A stretch of 64,000 nucleotides of DNA from positions 21,778,436 to 21,842,435 of the forward strand of contig CM068828.1 in NCBI GenBank assembly GCA_028554795.2. Reading direction: 5' to 3'. The notes under the pieces were generated by a model that searched no databases, had not been told where the DNA came from, and saw only the letters and a program-made list of their open reading frames with translations. Each line of letters opens with the position of its first letter. Position 1 is the first letter of the stretch. The position numbers and the translations under genes are program-made. Shown here piece by piece: positions 49,346-63,160 of this stretch. This DNA is from Sinohyriopsis cumingii. Taxonomy: Eukaryota; Mollusca; Bivalvia; Unionida; Unionidae.

Positions 49346-49744
49346 TTGTATTTCGAAATAAACAACAAAACTAGCTGTGAATGGTGCATTATGTAAGAGT
49401 TGTACTTTCTGTTAGGCTTAAAAAAGTTGTGCCTCCTGGCAACATGTGAGATTATGTTAATTCCTACCTAGATGATATTTTGTATTTTTTTATTATTTTT
49501 TTTTAAAATGTGGTACACGGCTTAAACTGTCTTTCTTGACTAAATAACTCTTACCCGTGTCTAGTTCCAGCAGAGTTATCTCTCTTAAATGCAATTGAGT
49601 ACCTGGTGTTGTTCTTGTCAAATTGACAATCTAACACTGCTCTCTAGAACAGTGTGTGACATGCACGCTAAAGTAGGATAGAAAATATATTTATTTCCCC
49701 AAACATTAGTATTAAGGTCTATGGAAAAACAATTGGTACCGTGA

Positions 49745-49965
49745 TACCAGGTAAGCTATACACTGTATATGTTGGCCAGTATAATGGTGGAGGAAGAATC
49801 TGGAAAACCCCCGGAAAGAATCACCAACCCACGAGAAGCTACTGGCAAAATTTCTCACGTACCCACATTGGCCGAACCCGATACTCGAACACAAGCAGAC
49901 AGAGGTGAGATAGCAGGGATCCGTAACGGTGAGCGCTTTAGACCGCTCGGCCACTCGGGGTCCCG
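49745..49965 (-). repeat. tRNA-derived SINE, copy 3
   Basis: tRNA-like head at 49960-49880 with CCGAGCGGTCTAAAGCG and TTCGAGTATCGG. The body matches copies 1 and 2 but lacks the tail. Confidence 0.8.
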
Positions 49966-50252
49966 TAGATTACGTTTGTATGATAATTTAATTTAGTCAT
50001 TTAGGCATAATAGATGTTTTATTTTATTAAAAAACAGACGAATATGTAGATTGTAAATATTAAAAACTTATTCAGAATTCTTACTACTGAAATTTATACT
50101 TTCAAGATATAGAATATTTGCGAGTTATGATGATGTTATTTTTTGTGGGGTGGGAGGAGATTTTTCATAATACACAAAATTATGGCAGTTTGGGTGTAGT
50201 TTTCGGCTACAACGGTGAGATGATGACACACGTTAGCATATTTATTCTCTCT

Positions 50253-50273
50253 CTGTCTCTGTCTGTCTATATG

Positions 50274-50318
<45 letters not shown>

Positions 50319-50335
50319 ACACACACACACATACA
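50253..50335. repeat. (CTGT)n / (CT)n / (CA)n microsatellite
   Basis: CTGTCTGTCTGTCTGTCTGT, then CTCTCTCTCACACACACAC. The frames across it are low-complexity. Confidence 0.9.
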
Positions 50336-50460
50336 CGAGTGTTTGTAAACAATGTTTTATATAATATTGTTATTGAGGGATAATAATAAAAGTTGCAAAA
50401 AAGCATAAGTTTTAAAGTAAACAGAAACTATTGCTTGTAAATAAAAGAATACTTTGTGCT

Positions 50461-50462
50461 AG

Positions 50463-50502
<40 letters not shown>
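50461..50502. repeat. (CT)n microsatellite
   Basis: Nearly pure CT run. Confidence 0.9.
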
Positions 50503-50505
<3 letters not shown>

Positions 50506-50509
50506 CGAG

Positions 50510-53500
50510 AAAGCTGATGGCAAGATGTTCACCCATTTTAAGATGATTCCATAAGTTTCTTGCTATAAGTATCATCGATTTGTTTTGTTTTTTTTATTTT
50601 AAGAAAAAATTGTTCATATATAAATTTTCAAGTTCCCTTTTTTTGTGTTTGAATTGGTTGGAAGAGCCATATCCGTTTATGCGCAGAGTTAAGTGTTTTG
50701 CATTTGGAAACACCGTCAGGGAACCCGCATTCTTTTAATCCAGACTCAGATTTGTCTTAATTGTTTCTTATGTTGAAACTATACCAAGGTTTGTTTGATT
50801 CATCGCTTCAGTGCCGTTGAGTTTTAGTATTGTGGATGTATTTTCATCGATTCATTAGATTAATTTATCAAACAGTTGGTTAAATATTTCGATTATGTAG
50901 TTGCAAGAACTGCGTCCTTGCCAACAGGGGGTGGGTGTAAAGAACAAGGTATATGACATTAGCCATCTATTGCAATAAAGGCTAATTTTTGTCTTTGCTG
51001 CTAAACAGCAGTTTATTTTATGATTGTTAACATCAACTTAACAGGATAAGGTATTTTATTTTTACCCATCAGAACCATCAAACAGAGTCGATATATATTT
51101 AGGATGTCCAGTTGCATGTTCGAGGATCTCTTGTTTTCTAACATATCCATTTCTCTCCAAATAATTTAGAACACAAAATATTACTTTGTAATTTTAAGTA
51201 CACTCGTCGAAAACTATGTTTGACTGTCGGATAGTTTATTTTTGAGACGGTTTAACACTATAGTAACAACCAAGTTGCTAAACAGTCACAGAGCAGTTTT
51301 TGAAAACTGAATGAACAATATTAAACAGCTCACGCTCGAAATTTGCAAACCAAATTTAATGTTTAAATTGTAGTACAAGTCATATGGCTCATGTATGCAC
51401 AGTTACTCATTTTAAATTAAATATAAATTGTTCTTTTAACATTTAACACTAAGTTTCTTTAACCCAAGTCTATTCAGTCCTGATTATTCAATGCTCTACA
51501 CCGTAAATGTCACCAAGAAACTTCCAGAAGAAAATTATTTATCACTATGGACTTTTACAATGGTGGCCATGTACTAAACTTGGGTCAAAGTAAGAGTGCA
51601 TTGAGTGGAATTGTCACAATCGAGGGTAGTACAAATTTGTTTTCAATATGCATAGCTTTCATTGAGACATTACAGCATGTGACATTCGGTCATGATTGTA
51701 CTGGATCATACCTTTAGGTTCAATTTGTCCAAACATTTCTACATACTTTAACATTGATTTTGCCATATGCACCTTTTGGAGCATCTAAATAATGACCATC
51801 CAAAGGAATATGGATTAATATGAAACCAAATGAAGTGAATACTTGCCACTTAAAGGTACGTAGAATCAAATTCTAAAAAATGACACCTATTACTTACTGA
51901 AATAGTTGGTATTGAATGCCTACATGACCCATGTGACTTGTACTATAGAACTGCCAGAAGGTTCAGTGTAATCACTAAAATGTTAAAGTGACCAGGCCTT
52001 AGATCTCACATAGCTAACATTAGCCAACATTTACTTGGAAAAGAAATGGATACAATATTTTCTGCACAGAGATGTGGTGGATTGCTTTAAATGTTTAAAT
52101 ATTTGAATGAACTGAATAATTTTTCTTCAGATTTTGATCAATGATATGCTTTACTTTAGTTGGATGCAGTTAGGGTTATAAGCCACAGAGAGTACAGGAG
52201 AAAACATGCATGAAAGCAAACCACAGATTGTGTAATTTTTTATTTTGAGAATATTTTATTTTGACACTTCAACCAATAATCATTCAAAACTTGTATTGCT
52301 TGGATGAAATATCAACAAAGCAGACAATTCAATTTTATAGGCAGGTTTTTGATGTGATTAATTAGTTAGGTTTTTGTGATGTCAATAGCCATTGTTTTAG
52401 GATATCCTTTTGAAGATAGCTTCATTTAATTTGGTATATAACTTTCTCTTCTAAAATATGACCATGATTTTAACCGAAATATCAAAGTCACTGGTCTTAA
52501 TCTCCATGAGCATATGGAAATTTTGTAAGAAAAGACCTTCAGTAATACCTTTATAACATGATTTAACCATCTAGTATGGTCGGTACCCCAACATAAAGTC
52601 TTAAACATGATGATGAATAAAGACCAAGTTTTCACATCAGCTGAATGGGGGATGACTTTAGACTATCCAGATGTAAATCTTCCCTGTTGTATTTTCAGTT
52701 GGGACTAATTTGAAGCCATGTTCTTAATATCACTTTTTGTGCTTGATTCTATTATTGATTATGCATGCAAGAAGGTTGATACAAGGATTTAGTTTAGATA
52801 TCAATTACATAGTAAGAATATCATATATGGTGAAAACTAAAATTTCCATGGACTTTGTTTTTAAAATCTTGCAATTTCTCAGAATCTATTCTAAAATGGA
52901 TGGTTGCAAGAATCACACAAATTGTGTAAAAATCATGCTGAAAAATCAACAGAGTGCATGAAATTTGCACATCATATTTTTCAAGTTTTACCTTTATTTC
53001 ATCCCTAACTTCCCCAATGTTCAGAAAAATGTCACCATTTTCATATGTAGGGGGAATTTCTCAGCTAAATTTTCAATTCTAGAATAGACATTGGTTGTTA
53101 CACATATTTCCAAAATTTAGAAGTTATGTCTTAACAGAAAAAGTGTGTAAGTTTATTTCTTCAGATTATTTGCATCACAAATGCTAAAGTGTGATGAGAA
53201 AATTATATGTAATCCAGATGCTTGTTCATTGGTCTCACTAGGGTTTTAAAACTAGGAGTCTAGGACTCTTAGATTGTTAAAAATATGAGTCCCAACAGCA
53301 AAAGTTGCATTCCCCTCTCAGAAGCCAATTGTGCATACCTGAAGTGGCTAAATGTTCAGATAAAAGCCAGTGGTGGTTGCCATAGTGTTTAAGTTTCCAA
53401 ACAATTTACACCAATGACATCTATCTCTTTGTACATCAGAGTGACACTGAATTTTGTCAATCCAAGGAAAGGTCTTATTTTAAACACTAAGCCATACATC

Positions 53501-54190
53501 ACACATTCATACAGTTGGCTCCTGTTAAATCTGAACTATTAGTTCTAGCAACTTTATCACACTTCTGAATATCATTACAATCTTTATTAATTTGCCATTT
53601 AACCCCAAAATACTTATCCAAATTTGCAAACTATTTTGTCTAAATCAGAACACATCTTAATTTTGAGGTCACATGCACTACTTATTCGACTACACTCGGA
53701 AACAAACACAATAATGAAAGCTAAGTTGTTCATTTGATGTACTCTTATAATGACCATATGTACGTTGCTGGATCTTTCTTCATCTGAATTCAGTCATTGT
53801 AAATATCAGCATATTTTCCCACCAGTCAGCAGCTTGCCAAAGTCTTTGACCTCGCCACCTTACTATAGCATCATGTTCTTTTGATGTACTCTTATAATGA
53901 CAACATGCACATCAGGGGGTCTTTCAACCACTGAATTCTGTCATGATTGTACATATCAGCACAGTTAAAATGATAAACACATTTTCACATTCAGCAGGTG
54001 TTTGAAAAGCAAGACTGGCAAGCCTTTGAATTTGCCACCCAGCTATTTCATGCATACAGAGGACTCCTGCATGATTTTCTGCATCCCAGATAAGAAAATC
54101 TGCATCCAGATATGCATGATTAAGCATTACCAAGACCTCTGTTGTTCATGAAGCCATTTCAGAAAAATCATTTTAGAGCAAAAAAGGTAT
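50510..54190. other. no gene recognised
   Basis: AT-rich, probably intergenic. A pair of related ~130-bp segments (53727-53850 and 53880-54010) share TTGATGTACTCTTATAATGA, CTTTCTTC/CTTTCAAC and CAGTCATTGTA-like words, a local duplication. No coding signal. Confidence 0.45.
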
Positions 54191-54204
54191 TGGATTGTCC
54201 AATA

Positions 54205-54520
54205 TTATGGGGCCTAGTGGTTAAAGCGTCCGATACAGGCGGTCGTGTGTTCAGTCTCTGGCCGAGTCATACCAAAGACTTGCAAAAATGGTACTGGCAG
54301 CTGCCTCACTTGGTGCTCAGCATTAAGAGGTTAATGTTAGGACTGGTCGGTCTAGTGTCAGGATAATGTGACTGGGTGGGACATCATGCTTCATGTCTGC
54401 GGCATGATTCCCCAGTGGTAGACATCACTATAAACTGTCACACTGCAGACATCATAGTGATATGACTAAGAATTTGTTAAAGCTATGTCAAAAAATCCAA
54501 ATCACACACACACACCAATA
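54205..54520 (+). repeat. second tRNA-derived SINE family
   Basis: It begins GGGGCCTAGTGGTTAAAGCG (box A-like) with GTGTTCAGTCTCTGGCC (box B-like, degraded) ~35 bp on. A ~200-bp body includes TGGGTGGGACATCATGCTTC, and it ends in a (CA)n tail. A different family from the (CAA)n-tailed SINE. Confidence 0.7.
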
Positions 54521-54554
54521 TTATGGGACCCATATGTCTTCATCAGGCCTCCTC

Positions 54555-54995
54555 ATGTACTGGAGTGAAACAGTGACTTGTTGACATCAGGAACTGGAGT
54601 GAAACAGTGACTTGTTGACCTCAGGAACTGAAGGGAAATAGTGACTTGTTGACATCAGGAACTGGAGTAAAACAGTGACTTGTTGACTTCAGGAACTGGA
54701 GTGAAAGTGACTAGCTGACATCAGGGGCTGGAGTGAAACAGTGTCTAGCTGACACTAGGAACTGGAGCGAAACAGTGACTTGTTGACTTCAGAAACTGGA
54801 GTGAAACAATGACTTGTTGACTTCAGGAACTGGAGTGAAACAGTGACTAGCTGACATCAGGAACTGGAGTGAAACTGTGACATGTTGACATCAGGAACTG
54901 GAGTGAAACAATGACTAGCTGACATCAGGTACTGGAGTGAAACAGTGACTAGCTAACATCAGGAACTGGAGTGAAACAGTGACTAGTTGACACAC
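54555..54995. repeat. minisatellite, ~34 bp unit, ~13 copies
   Basis: CAGGAACTGGAGTGAAACAG then TGACTTGTTGACAT, with TGACTAGCTGACAT variants. Confidence 0.92.
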
Positions 54996-55142
54996 ACAGA
55001 TACATACACATAAACAAAAATACTTATACATATACATGTACAGGTATACAGATACTGTACACATATACACATACATATATATGTATACAGGTATAGATAC
55101 ACGTGTTCATACAGATACATACATACATGTGCATATACACAT
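54996..55142. repeat. (ATACAC)n-type simple repeat
   Basis: Imperfect runs of ATACACATA and ACATACATA. Confidence 0.8.
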
Positions 55143-55950
55143 TGTTATGACTCTGAGGTCATAAACTAAGTAACAGAAAGAAGTAAAACCAAAAAGTTTT
55201 TAAAAAACTTAACAAATAATATAATTATCAAAGTTAGAAATGAAAATGTGAGAGGAACTTATGAAGTGAATCCAAAATACTCCTGATAAAGGTCCATGAA
55301 CATCTCAAAGAATGGAAGTTAGATAAAAATTTCTAGATTTGAACTGTACTGGTCTGCGAAGAATCATGATGTTGTCATGATGGCATTGTCCAGAACACCT
55401 TCGAATAATTAACAACAGTTCCAGAATAATATTATAGTTCAGATAATGAGCACTTTCTATTTCCACTGAACAGTCCAAAGAAATGTTTTTCCTCTCGAAT
55501 AATATTTAAGTACAACATAAAACACAACTACAGACTTCCAACAGGAACACAAGAAATGAGACTGACTCTAAAATAAGATGAACCTGATTGCTCAGTTCTT
55601 TCCTTATATATACAACTTCTGTTGTATTTCACAATATACTCCACGTGACATATCTTACTACTGAATTTGTCTTGAAATTGCCTATTCATTTGACCTAGCC
55701 CAACCAGTAGAAAGTTACTGAAATTTAGAACTGTCCAAACCCCATCAGCCAATGAAAAATTAGCCATTAGGTCTTATCATTAAGATTATTATTATTAATT
55801 CTCAGCACAACATCTTTTGATAGATCCTGTGTAATTGTATGCTCTTAACAGAAACTGTCAGGTAGGCTATATCTAACTAAAGATAATCTGTAAAATTTAA
55901 AGCCATGAATAAAAATGACAAAAATTAAATAAAAATCATGTACCAATTAT
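55143..55950. other. no gene recognised
   Basis: AT-rich spacer between simple-repeat blocks; nothing coding. Confidence 0.4.
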
Positions 55951-55994
55951 AGATATACATAAAAACACACACATGCAAATATACATATACATAT

Positions 55995-56041
<47 letters not shown>

Positions 56042-56610
56042 GATATACATGTACACAGTGATATATACATATACACATAGATACACATACAGATATACAC
56101 ATACATATATAAGATACACATACACATAAATATACACATACAGATACACATAGTGATATACACATACAGATATAAGATACTCATACACATACAGATATAC
56201 ACATATTGATATACACATGTACATACATATTCACTTACAGATATACACATATATACATACAGATATCATATTGACATACACAAATACACATACAGATATA
56301 CACATATTGATACATATATACATACAGATATTCACCTATCGACATACACATATACACATAAGACACATATTGACATATATACATATACAGATATACACAT
56401 ATTGATATACACATATGTACATACATATACATATACAGCTATACACATACATATACACATACAGATATACACATATTGACATACATATACACATGCAGAT
56501 ATACATATATCAATATACACATATATATACATATGCACATACATACACATTGATATACACATATATATACATATACACATACATACACATATCGATATAT
56601 TAAAGTGGCA
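55951..56610. repeat. (CA)n and (ACATATACAGAT)n simple-repeat block
   Basis: A (CA)n core at ~55995-56034 followed by ~570 bp of imperfect ATACACATACAGAT-type repeats. All open frames (Cys/Tyr/Val- or Thr/His/Tyr-rich) are simple-repeat artefacts. Confidence 0.93.
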
Positions 56611-56905
56611 CATGCACAATTGTGCGCATGCCACTATAATTAAACTCAACAACAAAAATATCAATATACACATATACATATTCAGATTGCTATCCTCTTA
56701 CTCTAACATCTATTTTTCAAGTTGGCAACTTTGAAATTCAAAGCATATGGATGCAAACAAAAAACATTGCATGCATGTGTTATCTTGTTTAGTTTCTACC
56801 ATGTAGCTTGCAACATGTTATCTTCCGTTTAGTACTAAAGTTGTATCATGAATAAGAAATCTGTAATCACCTTATGTACATTTTCATTTTAATTTTTGTT
56901 TTCAG

Positions 56906-57090
56906 ATTAATCACCATTCTTATAAGGGTACAGAAAAAGCAACAAGATGAGTGAGCAACTGAAATTCATAGTTCAGGAGCTGAACAAAGAGCCCTTTAGT
57001 AAGAGCTACAATATGATATCCTTTGATGGACTGGAGCCCCTCCAGCTTCTACAAGTTTTGAATGATGTCCTCTCAGAAATAGACCCAAAG
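56906..57090 (+). CDS. IFT81: intraflagellar transport protein 81, first coding exon
   Basis: Acceptor TTTTGTTTTCAG at 56905, 41 nt of 5' UTR, then ATG at 56947 ([20 protein letters not shown]). The rest of the exon encodes [18 protein letters not shown] and ends in EIDPK at an AAAG|GTATGA donor. The coding part is 48 codons, phase 0. This is the N-terminal calponin-homology domain of IFT81, which with IFT74 binds tubulin in the IFT-B complex and carries it into cilia. At least one non-coding exon must lie upstream. Identity is clear from the conserved N-terminus. Confidence 0.95.
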
Positions 57091-57694
57091 GTATGATGTA
57101 TTGAACATCTAGACTCTTGTCTTAATTAACAAATACAGGTAAGTTGTCATGGAGAAAAATGCAAGGATCTGGATAAAGACCCTAGGGTCAAACACCTTGA
57201 CCCTGACTATTTCTACTGATTGTTTCCCCTTGCAAAAATATCTTATATATGATTTATAAGTCACTTAAAATTCATCACTGATAATGGGTGTATGAATGAT
57301 GCATAGGTGAATGATTATGATTTGATTTGCAAATTAGGCATTTCACTTGCTAATGAAATATACTTACAAGTGAACTGTAAGCCATTCACTTATTACACTT
57401 ATAGGTCACTTAGAATTCAACAACAATGATTCATCACAAGTGCACAGCAGAATGTGTTAAATGAAATAAGCTTCTCTTATTTGTCATAGCAAGTTTAAAA
57501 TCATTACAAAATTGTACAGTAATTCCCTTTAGATCAAGAGTACATGCAGAGTTCATTAATTTTGTGTAAATTGTTTTCTAGCATGCCTCACAATTAGTCA
57601 TTATTTACCTTCCAACCAGCTAAATAGCACAGTGATTAGTCACATGACCTTAGTGCAGTTTTATAGTACTTGAATGTGTACATTCTTGTTTCAG

Positions 57695-57786
57695 CACAAA
57701 ATTGACATCCGAGAGGAGAGTCCTGACCAGACGGCTGTCAGAGTGTTCAGTCTTTTGAGAGTGTTGAAATACAAACCTCCAACTGA
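57695..57786 (+). CDS. IFT81: IFT81, second coding exon
   Basis: Acceptor TTGTTTCAG, donor ACTGA|GTAAGT. 92 nt encode HKIDIREESPDQTAVRVFSL then LRVLKYKPPT, plus two bases. This continues the CH-like domain in the order known for IFT81. Confidence 0.93.
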
Positions 57787-58059
57787 GTAAGTCTTATTAG
57801 GTTAAAGTGGACAGTGGGAAAAAAAAATGTGTTACTGGAATAGTGAAGTATCTTTTTTTGATTTATTACTACACTCAAAAAATTCTGAAATACAAAGTAG
57901 CAAGTAGCACATTGCTGTCTGTTGTATGGTTTTAATACTTGGTGAAAAATTGGGTCAGGAATTTCATGTATATTGTATCCTGTGATGTTACAAAATATAT
58001 GCTAGGGTATAGAATTTGTATGAAAATGATAAAAAGTCTAAATAACAGTCATTGGTTAC

Positions 58060-59150
58060 TTTTATTGTTCGTACTTTGAGAAGATTATCATGACATCACT
58101 AATAAGTTTAGTTTCTGTAAGTATGTGAGTGGCTGATGAGGCCAATTTGTGCTTTGAATTTTGGCACACTGGACAGGAAATGCCACTTGGGTTTCCTTGA
58201 TCAACTGAGGATTTGCTGCAGTTCTGATATTTATATTGCTCGTGTGTCTGCACTGCCTCTGCAGTTTTCCTCCTTTCAAAGCCTGTAGGGTGAGACTGTG
58301 CCAGGTTCCCACATGATGTCTTCCAAATATGAGGGTCTGTTTCAAGTGTTTCCAGGATGACTTGAGGAAATCTTTGATGCATTTCTTCTGACCACCCTAA
58401 TATTGACTTTCCTCCTTCAACTCACCATACAAGATCTCTACTAGTTGGGCATCTGACATCCCGATGAAGTGGTCAGATCCTCTAAACTGTTACTTTATAA
58501 GCAGAATGTTGATGCTAAGAATACTTGTCTTTGGAATGCATGCTGATGTGATGACCTCAGTGTCTTGCCATCTTATCTTCATCAGTTTCCTCAAGCAACT
58601 TATGTGAAAATTATTTAGCTCGTTGGCATGGTGTCTGTACACCATCTCGGTTTTGTAAGCATACAGCTTGGTTGGCTTGTTAGACCTTTAGTTTTGTTTG
58701 TAGATTGATGTCTCTGCACTCCCAGATATCTGCACATAGTCAGCCAAAGACCACACTTGCTTCAACAATTCTGGCTCTTATTATATTGTCGATGTGGACT
58801 GCATATGACAGTGCACTGAAGAGATAGGTCAGTTGACCACTGCTTGTAGGGTCTGGCTAGTTAATGTGATAATAGGGATTACAAAAGGCTTTCCAGGTGC
58901 AGATTCGTGCAGTACCTCTGTCATCTTGATACCATTGTGTGACTGAATTTGTCACAAGCTGAAAAGAAATGGTCAATACTGTATTGCATGTCAGACCCCG
59001 ATATGATATTTCGCAGACTATCATCCGCAAATAGGAGATTGTGAACAGTCACTTCCCTTTTGAAAGAGCCATCCCTGGGTCCTAAGTTTGTGTTACTGGA
59101 ACAGCTCTTGTAGCCACACTGGGCAGGGTTTGAAGTACAGAGCATTATGT
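58060..59150 (-). mobile_element. LINE (non-LTR retrotransposon) relic in IFT81 intron
   Basis: The minus strand encodes broken pieces of a reverse transcriptase ORF: HNLLFADDSLRNIISGSDMQ (the FADD catalytic motif) then a SACDKF string. Farther on is a C-terminal part with a Cys-x2-Cys region (PVQCAKIQS or SCPVCQNSK depending on frame). Many frame breaks; no 5' part. It is antisense to IFT81. Confidence 0.7.
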
Positions 59151-59229
59151 AGCAAATTTGCTACCAGTTTTATGGTCTTGATACTTGGTGAAAAATCTGG
59201 TAGAGAATTTTTGCCACCAAGGATTTTCA

Positions 59230-59640
59230 AATATAAGATCATGGTAATAATACTCTTGCCTTGTGGTAAGCAATTTTGCCTGATGGTAGTAACACTCTTA
59301 CCACCTGGTAAGCAATTGTGTCTGATGGTAATAACACTTTTGCCTTGTGGTAATAACACCTGCCTCGTGGTAAGCAATTTTGCCTCATGTTAGGAACATG
59401 TCTGCCCCAAGACAATAACATTTTGCCTAATGGCAAGCAATTTTGTCTCATGGTAATAACACTTGCCTCATGGTAAGCAGTTTTGTTTCATGGTAATAAC
59501 ACTTTTGCCTCATGGTAAGCAGTTTTGTTTCATGGTAATAACACTTTTGCCTCATCATAATAACAATCTTGCCTCATGCTAAGCAATTTTTACTCATGAC
59601 GGTAATAACACATTTACCTGATGGTAAGCAATTTAGCTAC
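59230..59640. repeat. degenerate tandem repeat, TGCCTCATGGTAAGCAATTT-type
   Basis: Alternating GGTAATAACACTTTTGCC and GGTAAGCAATTTTG words, ~9-10 copies of a ~40-bp unit with deletions. Confidence 0.8.
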
Positions 59641-59728
59641 TGTCTCAGAAAATTGGTAGGAATAATGATGTTTTACCAACTACTCTACACTTAATTCAAA
59701 CCCTGCTATGGCATTAACATGTAAACAT

Positions 59729-59729
<1 letters not shown>

Positions 59730-59766
<37 letters not shown>

Positions 59767-59771
59767 ACACA

Positions 59772-59809
<38 letters not shown>
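59730..59809. repeat. (CA)n microsatellite
   Basis: Long ACACAC run with two CAGACA interruptions. Confidence 0.93.
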
Positions 59810-59810
<1 letters not shown>

Positions 59811-60957
59811 CTTTATTATATCGTCAAATGATTCTGAATCAACAGATTGCCCTCCTGTCAAACAGAGATCATCCTGTTTGACAGAAATGTATCCGTTTAA
59901 AAATGTAATTGTTCCAAGAATTAATACATGTAGCTTGTTAGAGGTAAGTGCTAACCAGAAGTGTCTGGAAAATAAAGTCTGTTTGTGTCATTAACTTGCA
60001 CAGTAAGTCAAAATAGCACCATAAAATGCAACGACATGGGAGGCTGACAAATAGAGGAGAAACATTTTGTCAGTGAAATTTTATTGGACTTGAATATTAT
60101 CACCAAAATAAAATTGATTACATTTATTGTGAAGCTAATAATTTAAATTGATCTTTTCCATTCACACTGTGTGCTAAGCAGAGAGAGTGAGTTTTTGGTC
60201 AGAAATAATTTTGTACACATTTGTTCACATCAAGCATCTAGGAAGGTTAGAATGGAGTTATGCAGTAAATTTATTTGATAATGAAACTAATTGCTAACAC
60301 AGTAGATGAAAGGTTTATTTTAGTCATTTAATATTTATATAAAAACGTCCAGAAAATTGTTTCTTGTTCTGTCTTTGATATGTGTTGTCACTTTACTCAG
60401 GGCTGTTCCTTTTAAGTATAAACGATGTCCTTGGAAGATCTTAAAAATTATATGCCAGGGTACTCTGATTATTCAAAGACTTGATACAAATATGACATGA
60501 ATGTATAATTTGCATCTGTTGGTGACTACTCACATTAAAGGTGCCTTTCTTGGATCACAAGTATATTTTACTGGAACAGCCCTCGTATAAACACATGCAA
60601 TGCTTCAGAACACTTTGTATTTATTCTCTATCATATTTGATTATACCATCTATCTTATAAGACAAGTCCAACTGCAGATTGCACAGAACCAAATCTACCA
60701 TCACACAGTGCACTGGCAGATCTGGGTTCGTGCAGTTTGTTTGGAATAATCAGTAGAACAATCAACATAGACCCTGATCTGCATGTATATTATGCTATGG
60801 CAGATCAGGATCTTTGTTCTTTGAAGTTTGACTCGACTTAGAAGAAAATATATATGGTAGGTTATCACTCAAGTCAGCAAAATGATGTAATGCTGTATAA
60901 CAGTTTGCATTTATTTTCAATCATTAACACAGGTCTTTTTTCTGTTTCACATTTCAG

Positions 60958-60963
60958 TGACGT
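60958..60963 (+). CDS. IFT81: IFT81, putative 6-nt microexon
   Basis: TGACGT lies between a CACATTTCAG acceptor and a strong GTAAGTATGG donor. Exon 2 leaves GA, so the joined codons are GAT GAC GT. The frame stays open only if splicing occurs at 60964, because the next in-frame codon is TAA. The next exon lies beyond the window. Confidence 0.6.
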
Positions 60964-60999
60964 GTAAGTATGGTTTTATGTTCATATTCTTTCAAGGCT

Positions 61000-61980
61000 T
61001 ATTGGTTTTTACTTATTATGCACACTGTACAAACTGTACAAACTGTTTGGTGCTTTTACTTTTTGCTTTATACTACATCGCTAATAAAGTTGATCTATAC
61101 AGCAGAAAAATTCTAATTCTATTTTATTATGATTCACCTATTTTTGGTGCTTATATGCAGGGTTTGAAAATTCACTAAATGTTCATTGAGAACTGACCTG
61201 GGTTTATCTTTCATGAAAATAATTTTCTGTTGAGAATATTGCTGACTAAATTGTTCTTTGATAATCGATACTTTCTACTTTTTCTGTTAGTTTTAATCAA
61301 GTTTGTACAATCACTTTATACTCACTCATCAATAGTAAACAAACTTGCCTCAGTTTGTAATTACTTATGACTTGTGTTAGAAGGGTCACAGAATAAGTTT
61401 TAGAAAATGGCCTTTCATTTATTGCAATTATGCCATTAACTTTAATATTGCTGTAATTGTATCTGGTTGAGTAGAAGTTTATTCTTAGTAAAATGGTTGG
61501 TACTTGCCTGACTGGGTGAGTGGACATTTAGAATATTTCAACCTCTGATATGCATGTTACTTCATGTATTACTACTTTTGCATCAGTTTGGCAACATTTG
61601 AGTCCTTAATGGTTTAAGTTTTGTATGTGACATCCTTTTTGGTAATTAATGCCATTGAGTTTAACATATGCCATTTTTATTTACTCTGAAGCATTTATGT
61701 AAGCAAAATATCTGGATCAATTCATCTAATTAAAAAAACTTATCCATTTTAATTGTTATTGATGTTTTTCTGTTTTACAACTAGAGCACAGTTTACACAT
61801 TGCTTCTTGTGTTTTGCATGTATTTTTCTGCTACAGCGGTGAATTGGACTTACTTGCCTTTTTAAAATATTTTCTTCTGGCGATGAAGCTTAGCTTTAAT
61901 TTTATCAGCACAACACACATTTTGTAGAGATGATATAAACCAGTGCACTACTAGTGTCATTTGCACGAGTCAGTCTTTGT
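61000..61980. other. IFT81 intron, no other feature
   Basis: AT-rich intronic sequence; a short open frame at 60957-61178 is an extension over the microexon donor and not a gene. Confidence 0.5.
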
Positions 61981-61989
61981 TTGAAATGT

Positions 61990-63160
61990 TGGGTAGGTGT
62001 GAGTAGTGTATAAATCCTCTAGGGGTACAATGACATTTTGAAATACACAAAGCCTTTGATAATTCCTCTAAGGGTACAGATGAGATTTTGAAATACACAG
62101 AGCCTTTTATAAATCCTCCTGGGATACAGATGCGATTTTGAAACACACAAAGCCTTTTGATAAATCCTCTAAGGGTATGATGAGATTTTGAAATATACAG
62201 ATCCATTGATAAATCCTCTAGAGGTACAGATGAGACTTTGAAATATACAGATCCAGTGATAAATCCTCTAGAGGTACAGATGAGACTTTGAAATATACAG
62301 ATCCAGTGATAAATCCTCTAGAGGTACAGATGAGACTTTGAAATATACAGGTCCAGTGATAAATCCTCTAGAGGTACAGATGAGACTTTGAAATACACAG
62401 ATCCATTGATAAATCCTCTAGAGGTACAGATGAGATTTTGAAATACACAGATCCATTGATAAACCTTCTAGGTGTACAGATGAGATTTTGAAATACACAG
62501 AGCCTTTGATAAATCCTCTAGAGGTAGAAATGAAATTTAGAAAATACAAAGGACCTTTGATAAATGCTTTAGGGGTACAGATGAAATTTAGAAAAAATGC
62601 AAAGAGCCTCCTTTGATAAGTCCTCTAAGGGTACAGATGAAATTTAGAAATACACATAGCCTTTGAATAATCCTCTAGGAGTACCGATGAAATTTAGAAA
62701 TACAAAGAGCCTTTGATAAATACTTTAGGGGTACATTGAGATTTTGAAATACACAAAGCCTTTGATAAGGCCTCTAAAGGTATGATGAGATTTTAAAATC
62801 CAGAGATCCATTGATAAATCCTCTAGGGCTACTGATGAAATTTAGAAATACAAAGAGCCTTTGATAAATCCTCTAGTGGTACAGATGAAATTTAGAAATA
62901 CACATATCCTTTGATAAATTCTCTAAGGGTACACATGAAATTTAGAAATACACACAGCCATTGATAAATCCTCTAGGGGTAGAGATGAAATTTAGAAATA
63001 CTCAAACCTCTTGATAAATACTCCAGGGGTACCTATGGGATTTTAAAATACACAGAGCCCTTGATAAGTGCTCTAGGAATACAGATGAGATTTTGAAATA
63101 CACAGAGTCCTTAATAAATACTCTAGGAATACAGACAAGATTTTGAAATACACAGCTCCT
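61990..63160. repeat. minisatellite, ~49 bp unit, ~23 copies
   Basis: Units contain TTTGAAATACACAGAGCCTT, then TGATAAATCCTCTAGGGGTA and CAGATGA. Two variants (GAGATTTTG and GAAATTTAG) form blocks. It lies within the IFT81 intron. Confidence 0.93.

Noticed and set aside
55925-56679. Long Cys/Tyr/Val-rich and Thr/His/Ile-rich frames
   Set aside because: They follow from (CA)n and ATACAC-type simple repeats.
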